Part shown: positions 56,760 through 64,000 of the stretch, one piece after another
Layout of the letters: each line of letters begins with the position of its first letter
Position numbering within the stretch: position 1 is the first letter of the stretch
Assembly (NCBI RefSeq): GCF_000372725.1
Contig: NW_005196830.1
Location: forward strand, 349,411 to 413,410
DNA from: Emiliania huxleyi CCMP1516
Taxonomy: Eukaryota; Haptophyta; Isochrysidales; Noelaerhabdaceae
Length of the DNA: 64,000 nt
Direction of reading: 5' to 3'
The notes under the pieces: generated by a model
What the model was told of the DNA's origin: nothing
Seen by the model: only the letters and a program-made list of their open reading frames with translations
The model's database searches: none
Made by a program: the position numbers and the translations under genes

Positions 56760-57302
56760 CGCATCACACTCTCCTCTCCTTAAAATCCCTGTGTGGTGAC
56801 GGCGTGCCGTTCTCCCATCCCTCCCTTGGGTTGTGTGTTTTCTTTCTTTCTTTCTTTACAACACTGGGCACGGGACTGAAAAGAAAAAAGAAAATCTGCT
56901 GCTGTTCGCTTCGTACTCGAACCACCACGCCGCAACCGTCGCCGGCGCGCGACACGTTCCCGTAGGCCGGACTGTCCTCGTCGAGAGTGTGTGCCGCCAA
57001 GGCGGGGGGACGCACTCAGGGACGGTGCCGACGGGACGCGGCTCGAAGGGTGTGGCTCCGCAGCGCGGCTGTGTTAGAGTTGTTTGGTATTGCTAAAAAT
57101 CTCTCTCTCTCATAAACGCCCCACATCGCAGCCCGCGGCCTTGACAGGACTAGAGGTGCCAGGCGCCCCGATCGTAAGTTATGCTCTTCCGTCTCGAGAC
57201 TCGACTTCGCCTCTCACCATCCTCGCGGATACGTTCGCGGGTGGCGAAGAGGCGCGTGGGCGACGCGGCAACACAGAGCCTCGCACCCTTTCGCCCTTCT
57301 CA
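56760..57302. other. Intergenic, no gene seen
   Basis: Contains a TTTC tetranucleotide run at about 56838-56858. Lies beyond the 3' end of the minus-strand RCC1 gene. Confidence 0.5.
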
Positions 57303-58895
57303 TCACTGCCCCGGCGCCCACGCCTCGATCTTCTTGGGCAGCAGCTGGTTCGACAGGTCCTCTCCGTGGCCGAGGCAGCCGTACTCGCCCTGGCCCCAGG
57401 TAAAGACGGCGCCGTCGGCGGTGCGGGCGAGGTTGTGGTAGGCCCCAGCGGACACAGCGACGACGCGCTGGCCAGCAAAGGCCTGGACCTTCTTGGGCAG
57501 CAGCTGGCGCTGCTGATCGCTGTGGCCCAACTTGCCATAGGCTCCCTGGCCCCAGCTCCAGACGCTGCCGTCGGCGGTGGTGGCGAGGCTGTACTGCACT
57601 CCGGCTGACACAGCGACGACGCGCCGGCCAGTCAAGGCCTCGATCTTCTTCGGCAGCAGCTGGCGCTGCGTGTCGCCGTGGCCCAACCGGCCATCGACTC
57701 CAGAGCCCCAGCTCCATAGGGCGCCGTCGGCGGTGAGGGCGAGGCTGTGGTACTCTCCAGCCGACAGAGCGACGACACGCTGGCCAGCAAAGGCCTGGAC
57801 CTTCTTGGGCAGCAGCTGGATCTGCTCGTCGCCGTGGCCCAACCGGCCATAGGCTCCACCGCCCCAGCTCCAGACAGCGCCATCGGCGGTGATGGCGAGG
57901 CTGTGGTACTCTCCAGCCGCCGCGGCGACGACGCGCTGGCCCGCCAAGGTCTCGACCTTCTTGGGCAGCAGCTGGCTCTGCTGGTCGCCGTGGCCCAGCT
58001 GGCCATCATCTCCAAAGCCCCAGCTCCAGAGAGCGCCGTCGTCGGTGATGGCGAGACTGTGGCTCTCTGCAGCTGAGACAGCGACGACGCGCTGGTCAGC
58101 CAAGGCCTCGACCTTCTTCGGCTGCCACTGGTTCTGCTCGTCGCCGTGGCCCAGCGGGCCGTCGCCTCCCTGGCCCCAGCTCCAGACACTGCCGTTGGCG
58201 GTGATGGCGAGGCTGTGGTACTCTCCAGCCGACACGCTCACGGCGCGCTCGCCGCCCAGCGGGGAAGGAAGGCGGGTCGGCGTGTTGAGCTGCGTCACTT
58301 CATCGCCGTGCCCGAGCAGTCCCGGCGTCCAGCTCTCAACCTTTCCGCACGACGAGAGCCGCCCCTCGCCGTCGATGAAGACGCTGTGGTGCCGGCCTGC
58401 CGCCGCCCTCGCCGGCGGGTTGGACTCGCGCAGCAACGCCATAAAGCACAGCCACCGCATGGCGCAGCCCTCGCCCTCCGGCTGCGCCGGCAGCTCGAAG
58501 CCGCGCTCTTGCGCCCACAAGCGGATGGCCTCCAGCGCAAGCGAGGCGTGGAAGAGCAGCGAGACGGCGGCGACGCGAGCGATGTCGGCGGGGTCGCAGC
58601 GAGAGAGGGCGCGCACGAGGAGCTCCGTGGGGAGGTCGAGGAGGCGGATGGGCGGCGGAGTGCTTGGCGAGGGCGCGGAGGTGGAGGCGGCAGCGAGGCG
58701 GCGCGAGCGGCGGCGCCGCGGGGTGGACATACACACACACAGGCCCTCCCCGGTCCCCCCTGGTTCCCGTACACCCTCCCCCTCCCCCGCGCGCAGCGCG
58801 GCCTCCGCAGCGGCGCGCAGCGCCGCTGCACCCCGCCGGCGGCGGGAGCGCCGCAGGCGGCTCGACAGAGCCCCTTGCACTAGCCACGACGACAC
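57303..58895 (-). CDS. F-box protein with seven RCC1-type propeller repeats
   Basis: Single exon, 530 residues from 58895 or 476 from 58733 (MSTPRRRR); the second start avoids a region that looks like non-coding repeat. An F-box lies near the N-terminus: IRLLDLPTELLVRALSRCDP then ARVAAVSLLFHASL. The rest is a series of about 51-residue RCC1 repeats, each with AVSAGEYHSLAITANGSVWS then WGQGGDGPLGHGD and LLPKKVEAL. Seven blades make a full propeller. F-box proteins recruit substrates to SCF ubiquitin ligases; the propeller would be the substrate or chromatin/GTPase-binding surface. The blades are very alike in DNA, pointing to recent repeat expansion or homogenisation. Confidence 0.85.
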   Translation of the reverse strand: MSSWLVQGALSSRLRRSRRRRGAAALRAAAEAALRAGEGEGVREPGGTGEGLCVCMSTPRRRRSRRLAAASTSAPSPSTPPPIRLLDLPTELLVRALSRCDPADIARVAAVSLLFHASLALEAIRLWAQERGFELPAQPEGEGCAMRWLCFMALLRESNPPARAAAGRHHSVFIDGEGRLSSCGKVESWTPGLLGHGDEVTQLNTPTRLPSPLGGERAVSVSAGEYHSLAITANGSVWSWGQGGDGPLGHGDEQNQWQPKKVEALADQRVVAVSAAESHSLAITDDGALWSWGFGDDGQLGHGDQQSQLLPKKVETLAGQRVVAAAAGEYHSLAITADGAVWSWGGGAYGRLGHGDEQIQLLPKKVQAFAGQRVVALSAGEYHSLALTADGALWSWGSGVDGRLGHGDTQRQLLPKKIEALTGRRVVAVSAGVQYSLATTADGSVWSWGQGAYGKLGHSDQQRQLLPKKVQAFAGQRVVAVSAGAYHNLARTADGAVFTWGQGEYGCLGHGEDLSNQLLPKKIEAWAPGQ

Positions 58896-59161
58896 ACTAG
58901 AGCCGGGGCGGCCTTACGCCCACCTTTTAATCCCCAAACACACGCCACCCCGCTAGTTCTAGCATCGTTCGCCCCGCCCCGTCCAGGGGGAGGATGCCAT
59001 GCCGCAAAGTGCGCGTCACAGACCTGTGAGCCAGGACGGAAAAGGTGTGAGTGAACGGCGCGCAGGTGGCAAGGAGGGCGGGAGGGCTGGAGGGCGGGGA
59101 GCGGTGAGGGCGGCGAGGGCGATGAGAGAGGGGAGGGCCGCGCGCACCCGGTCGGCAGCGA
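58896..59161. other. Intergenic between two minus-strand genes
   Basis: GGGAGGGCGG-rich run at 59070-59125; no gene seen. Confidence 0.5.
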
Positions 59162-60398
59162 CTACTCGCCGCTGCCGATAGTCGCCACAGCGTTGGCGTT
59201 GGACTGCACCGGCACTGGTTCGGGCTCCAGCTCCAGCTCCAGCAGCTGCTTTTCATCCATCTTGTCGAGGATCGCCGTGCGCTGCTTGTCGGCGGTGAAG
59301 CTCTTGGAGAGCGCCTGCTTTGCGCCCACAGCTTTTGCCAGCCGGCGCTGAACCCTCGTCGTGATCGTCACCTCCCTGTCCTCGATTTGCTCCCGCGTAT
59401 ACCTACCGTACTCCGTGGCTGGCGTGAGTGGCGAGTCCAAAACGGGACGGCGAGTCTGACAAGTTGAGGACCTAATCGCCCGCTGCGACACAGCAAAGTT
59501 GTAATCAAAGTCTCGCCGCGACTGCGACGTCGGCTTCACGTCCGCCGCCGCCGGCTCTTGCCCGGCCTCCGCCTCCGGTGACGCCGCCTCCGCCGCCGCC
59601 GCCGCCGCCGCCGCCTCCGCCGCCTCCGCCGCCGCCGCCGCCTCGGTCGTCTCCGCCAGCTCCATCAGCGCCACCACCGCGCGCGCATGCTCGCCGTCCG
59701 GGTCGGCCGGAGCGAGCACGACACCGCGGCGCGCCTGCTCGCGCGAGGCCGCGCGGGCGGTGGAGGTGCACCTCTCGCAAACCGCCTTGATCTTATCGCC
59801 CGACGTCTTGGCATACGCCAGCCCATCAGGCGGCGCGGCGGTCGAGTGGGCGTACTTGGCCACGATCTGCTCATTGTAGAGCTGGGCAGCGCGGTCGTAC
59901 ATCCACATCGAGAGCACACCCTTCTTTGCCTCGCTCTGCGTCGTCGTCTGAAGCCGCCGCCGCCTCCCCTCCCTCTGCCTGCCGCACCGCGGCATCCACT
60001 ACTGCATCGGGGATCGCGTAGAGCTCCGCACTAATGGCCGCCGCGCTCGCAGCCGCCGCTGCAGTCGCAGCCGCCTCTGCCGCCTCTGCCGCCGAGTACC
60101 ACAGCTGCGCGCCAGCGTTCCAACACGCCCCGCACATCCTCTGAAAGCGGCACCTGTCCCCGGGCTCGCGACTGGAGTCGAAGTAGGGCTGGCAGAGGGT
60201 CGGCGGGTCGTGTATCATCGACTGAGCGGCACACCTTGCGCCAATGCAAGGGAACCGGTGCTTTGTCGCCTGCAGCGCCGGCGCTCCATAGGGCACGCCG
60301 CGCCAGGTGTGCGGCACATATAGAGGAGCTGGGGTTGCTGACGACGTTGCCGCCGTGGAGGCCGATGGTCCGGCGCCCACGGCTTGGTTGGTAGCCAT
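59162..60398 (-). CDS. Unknown protein with a Cys motif and Ala/Glu-rich middle
   Basis: Two exons, 60398-60003 and 59935-59162, with a 67-bp GT-AG intron that restores the frame (IPDA/SEAKKGVLSMWM). 389 residues. The N-terminal part has RFPCIGARCAAQ, DPPTLCQPYF, CRFQRMCGACWNAG, five to six Cys that may bind metal. The middle is Ala/Glu-rich and helical, with MWMYDRAAQLYNEQIVAKYA before it and KIKAVCERC within. The C-terminus ends in Glu/Pro-rich sequence. No family recognised. It starts 186 bp from the divergent PiT transporter, sharing its upstream region. Confidence 0.55.
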
Positions 60399-60453
60399 CC
60401 CCGCAACCTCGGACGGCGCGGAGGGCAAGCCCCCCGCGCCGTCCAGCACCCCC

Positions 60454-60507
60454 GTCGAACACGGGGGCTGAGCGTCGAACACGCGTCGAACACGCCCGTG
60501 TTCGACG
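60454..60507. promoter_or_regulatory. GTCGAACACG repeats in a divergent promoter
   Basis: Three direct copies of GTCGAACACG (60454, 60474, 60485) and one inverted CGTGTTCGAC (60498-60507) lie between the starts of two divergent genes. The last two can pair as a stem. The spacing suggests a regulator binding site controlling the phosphate transporter and its neighbour together; no regulator is known. Confidence 0.45.
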
Positions 60508-60583
60508 GGTGGGGGGCAACCAGTTCCGGCGCTCCCCATTGAAAACCCGGCGGCTGGCTGGGCCTCCACTCCAAGTAGGAGGC

Positions 60584-62874
60584 ATGTCGTCCACCTGCGT
60601 CGCCGGGGTCTTCGACTGCGCGAGTCCGCTCGCCGACCCGGACACCTGTGCTCCATACAATGACGCCTACATCTCGCAGGAGCATAATCTCGGCCTCCTC
60701 GTCGTTGCCTCAATGGTCGCCGCCTTCATGTGATTGCCACTGCCACCACGCCCGCCGCTGCCGCACGCCACCACGCCACCACGCCACGTCCTGCTCGCCA
60801 CCAGGTGCTTCACGATCGGTGCCAACGACTCTGCCAACGCCTGGGGCTCGACGGTGGGCTCCGGCGCCGTGCCTCTCTCTGTCGCGGTGACGCTCGGCGG
60901 GTTCGGGGAGTGGCTGGGCGCGACGCTGCTCGGGTACGGCGTGTCGGACACGATCAAGAAGGGTGTTGCCGACACCACCGACCCCGACTGCTGGGCGTGC
61001 GGCTACTGCGACAGCGGCATGGCCGTGTACGCCGTCGGCATGCTGTGCGCGCTGCTGGCGGCGGCCCTCTTCCTGCTGCTCGCGACGTTCGCGGCGATGC
61101 CGGTGTCGACGACGCACGCCATCGTCGCGGGCGTGGTCGGGATGACGATGGTTGGCTCGGCGGAGATGGACGGCGTCGCCTGCCTCAACTGGGCGTGGAG
61201 TGGAGGACTCACCTCCATCGTCGCGAGCTGGGCCATCTCGCCGCTCTTCTCGGGCGCCGTCGCCTTTGCCATCTTCCGCGCCACTAAGTTCGCCGCCCTC
61301 GACGCCGCGCGGCCGGGCTCGGCTGCTCTGCTCCTCTCCCCCTTCCTTTACTCGACGGCGGCGTGGGTCATGACCTTTCTCATCATGCTCAAGTCGCAGC
61401 CGACCAAGCAAATCGAGCGCTCCACGCAGGCGCTCACCGCTTGCGTCGTCGCCGGCCTGACCCACGCCTACGCCTCCCTGCTGGCCCCGCGCGTGCGAGA
61501 AGCGATGCCGACCGTGCGCGCGCTGCGGGCCGAGCAGGAGCAGTCCCACCGGGCGGTGCGTGAGCTCTCGGCGAGGCTGGTGCGGCTCGAGGCCGCCTAC
61601 CGCAGCCTAGAGCAAGCTCACTCTGCGCGCAAGCCGCCCTCCGCCGGATTGTTGGGCGCCCTCCGCGAGCGGATCGGCGCGGAGGACCCTGCCGCCTCCC
61701 CCTCCCCGGGCTGTGCGCCCGAGCCCGGCGCCGAGGTGCTCGAGGTGCGCCGATCTCCCTCTCCTCCTACACCCTCCCTTCACCGGTCCCCTCCCCGCGG
61801 CCGCCGTCCCCACGACCCCCCCCCCCCCCCCTCCCCCCGCTGCGCGGCGAGCGCTCTCCCTCGCCCCACTAGTGACTGGCTGGCCGACCACTGAACGGCG
61901 AATCGTGCCTGCCGGAGGTGCGGCGAGAGCTCTCCCTCGTCGACTCGCTCGCCTCGAAGCACGCAGACATGCTGCGCGCCATGGCGCTGCAGCCGCAGGC
62001 GACGCCACCGGCGGCGATGGGCGGAGGGGGGCTGCGCACGAGCGGGCTCGACGAGGAGGGCGGCGAGACAGGCGAGGCGGGTCCGCTGCCCCCCCTGGCG
62101 AGCGAGTGGAGCCCTCCCCTTGATCTTCGGCGGAACGACTCCTCAGGCGCCAACTGCGCGAGCGAGTGCGGATGCTGGGCCGAAGAGCCGGAGCCAGGCG
62201 AGAGAGCGGCGAGGGCGCGGTGAGGTGGGGAGGCGGCCTTTGACACGCCACTGCTGTGGGAACAGGCGAGAGCGCCGAGGACGCGGTGCACGTCTTTCGG
62301 TACGTCGTCGTCTTCGTCGCGTTCCTCGAGTCCTTTGCTCACGGAGCAAACGACACGGCCAGCCCGACCTCAGACTCGTCCGCCCGTGAACCCCCGAGGT
62401 CGCCCCGAGGTCACCCCGAGGTCCGCCGACACGTAGGCCAACTCGACTTCGGCCTTCTCCGCCGTGTACACCGCCTTCTCGTCCGACATGGCCGAGTGCG
62501 ACTCGACGGCCACACCGTGGTGGGTCATGTCCGTCGCCGGCGCCTTCGTGGCCCTCGGCGTGGTGACGCTGGGCTACCGGGTGATCCAGACGCTCGGCAG
62601 CGACATCGCCGAGATCGACTTCCACATGGCGTTTTGTGTCGAGTCCGCCTCGACGGTGACCGTCGTCGTGGCAACCTGCCTCGGCCTCCCGATCTCGTCG
62701 ACGCACTGCCAGGTGGGCGCTATCGTCTTTGTCGGCATGGCAAAGCACGGGCTGCACGGCTCGGACTGCGCCCTCTTCGGCAAGATCGCGCTGACTTGGG
62801 TGGCGACGATCCCGCTCGCCGCTGCGATTGCGGCGCTGATGATGCTACCGGCGCGCGCGGCGATCACTCTGTGA
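60584..62874 (+). CDS. PiT-family (PHO4) sodium- or proton-coupled phosphate transporter
   Basis: Five exons: 60584-60729, 60805-61744, 61918-62197, 62266-62357, 62437-62874; 631 residues. Both copies of the family signature are present: TIGANDSANAWGSTVGSGAV in the first half and AHGANDT/ANSTSAFSAVYT, created by splicing exons 4 and 5, in the second. Other PiT landmarks are MPVSTTHAIVAGVVG and LGLPISSTHCQVGAIV (STTH and SSTH). A long hydrophilic loop with a coiled-coil-like segment (VRELSARLVRLEAAYRSLEQ) separates the halves, as is usual. The protein imports inorganic phosphate across the plasma or organelle membrane. Donors: GT, GT, GC, GC. The paired divergent gene at 60398 shares its promoter region. 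Confidence 0.92.
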
Positions 62875-63249
62875 GAACGTGCGCCCCGCGGGGCAGTATG
62901 ATGAGAGTTTTCCGGAGTTGACCAGCAGCTAGCACGCGGTTTGACCACTGCACTTTGTTTATTTTTGTCCCACCCGCAATAGCTCTAGTAAGAAAGGGTT
63001 AGGAACCTACAACCACTACGACCAATTCCACACATGAAACGTCGCTCGTCGGGTGCCCAGCAATTGGCTAGAGTCTATAACGTCGCGCTCTCGCTTAGCC
63101 CCCTCCTCTCTCCCACATGCCCTTACTTCTTATAGTTCTTTCACGCACAATTCAAAGTATTGCTCACGCACTTGCTCAAGAGCCGTGTCATTTCACACGA
63201 TTCAATACACGTGACACATCGCCACAGTAGGCTCTACACACACTACACT
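62875..63249. other. Intergenic between convergent genes
   Basis: AT-richer 3' flanks of the PiT and carrier genes; no gene seen. Confidence 0.5.
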
Positions 63250-63925
63250 CTACAGGTACTCGAGGCCGAGGAGTCGCCGCATCGCCTCAAATAGGGGGAA
63301 GGTGAGGATTGCGTGCGGGCCGAGCCTGAGGTGTGGAGGAAAGGGGGGGGGAGATGTGTCAGCAAACGTTGCGCGCGAGTGCGGGGATCGGGCCAGGGCA
63401 CCTCCCCCGCATCAAGGCGCACCGCCGTGTGACACCAGACAGGGCAGAGGCGGCGGCCTCACGGCGCAGTGAGAGTGTGGCGATGCGGCACGGAAAGCGA
63501 GGGTGCGTGTCTCGTGCGCGCGCCTGAAATAGGTTGGCAGCCAGCCGTTGAAGAGCGCGAGAGGGCCCTCCTGTGCAGAGGTGGCCCCGAGATCAGCCGA
63601 GATTGGTCGAGATGGAGCCGCTGCCGGCGCGACGCCTCTCCTGCCGCAGCAGCCGCAGCAGGACGGAGGCGAAGCCGTCGGCGGGGTCGGCAGAGGCCAT
63701 GACACGGCTCTTGAGCAAGTCGAACGGCGCGGCGACCTAGGGGTAGGGGTAGGGTTAAGGATAGGCTTATAGCTCTTGAGCAAGTCCCTGGGGGTAGGGG
63801 TAGGGTTAAGGATAGGCTTATAGCTCTTGAGCAAGTCCCTAGGGGTAGGGGTAGGGTTAAGGATAGGCTGAGGCTTCACTGTGGTGGCGACGACGCCGGT
63901 GATGAGGGAGACAACGACGTGCAGC
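63250..63925 (-). CDS. Mitochondrial carrier family protein (3' end; start outside window)
   Basis: Exons 63925-63880, 63736-63641, 63570-63524, 63325-63250. They splice to HVVVSLITGVVATTVAAPFD, LLKSRVMASADPADGFASVL, LRLLRQEGPLALFNGWLPTY, FRLGPHAILTFPLFEAMRRL, LGLEYL. APFDLLKSR is the Px(D/E)xxKxR carrier signature and EGPLALFNGW is its usual partner, so this is the third repeat of a solute carrier of the inner mitochondrial membrane, closest in feel to dicarboxylate/uncoupling-type carriers. Substrate not determinable. Donors are GT, GA (after 63641) and GC; the first intron here contains the telomere-like tandem repeat. Confidence 0.85.
63740..63868. repeat. 51-bp tandem repeat with telomere-like core
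   Basis: Two full and one partial copy of a unit beginning GGGGTAGGGGTAGGGTTAAG and ending in CTCTTGAGCAAGTCCCT. The core resembles degenerate TTAGGG. It lies in a carrier intron, and CTCTTGAGCAAGTC also matches the coding exon next to it (CTCTTGAGCAAGTCGAAC), so the unit probably grew from the exon border. Confidence 0.85.
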
Positions 63926-64000
63926 CTGCGGAGGAGGACATGCACATGTGCAGGAGAGAGGGTGGCGGCGAAGGGAGGGGAGGGGAGCGGAGCGGGAGCG

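Overview
The window is nuclear DNA from a GC-rich eukaryotic microalga, most likely a haptophyte or close relative. The evidence: genes are split by short introns that can be placed by protein homology; the proteins are eukaryotic (WDR5, CobW/ZNG1-type GTPase, FYVE/Sec14, F-box/RCC1, mitochondrial carrier); an FKBP carries a twin-arginine lumenal signal, which implies a plastid; a C-terminal domain on the CobW protein looks like one common in haptophyte proteomes; and the non-coding DNA is full of CA/GT, GGC and 'CGAGAT' repeats. Exon limits were placed by eye from reading frame and homology, so they may be off by a base or two. || LAYOUT. 1-811 (-) Myb/SANT protein, cut by the window edge. 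1178-3382 (-) WDR5. 3400-6160 mostly non-coding. 6165-7697 (+) HEAGH metalloprotease-like protein. 8251-11302 (-) putatively myristoylated IQ-motif protein. 12693-14660 (-) membrane protein with two TIR-like domains. 14650-15150 P-loop fragment and a 370-bp dispersed repeat. 15564-16457 (+) methyltransferase. 17523-20997 (-) 17-exon CobW GTPase. 22074-23986 (+) 2-oxoglutarate oxygenase. 24313-46577 (+) one giant type I polyketide synthase of five exons, about 7,320 residues. 47215-48088 (+) Cys-rich protein. 48396-50315 (+) FYVE-TM-Sec14. 50511-53153 (-) EEP phosphoesterase interrupted by EF hands. 54412-55168 (-) lumenal FKBP. 55195-55564 inverted copy of the 370-bp repeat. 55600-56760 unknown ORFs with odd codon use. 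57303-58895 (-) F-box/RCC1. 59162-60398 (-) unknown. 60584-62874 (+) PiT phosphate transporter. 63250-63925 (-) mitochondrial carrier 3' end. || CENTREPIECE. The polyketide synthase has no acyltransferase, so it is expected to be loaded in trans. Its order is ACP-KS-KS-DH-(psiKR)-cMT-KR-ACP-KS-[four crotonase folds]-HMG-CoA-synthase fold-ACP-ACP-KS-DH-(psiKR)-cMT-KR-ACP-KS-ACP-TE. Crotonases plus HMG synthase plus tandem ACPs is the beta-branching cassette that bacterial trans-AT pathways normally encode as separate proteins; here it is fused inside one algal polypeptide. A 5.06-kb block (DH to the end of the next KS) occurs twice at about 99% identity inside the gene, and both KR copies have His where the catalytic Tyr is expected. 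A 2OG oxygenase lies 330 bp upstream on the same strand and could be a tailoring enzyme. || A second theme is splicing. Of about 50 introns placed by homology, roughly 27 begin GT, 20 begin GC and 4-5 appear to begin GA, sharing AG/GNG(A/C)G with a tolerant second base. Several introns carry tandem duplications of their exon borders.
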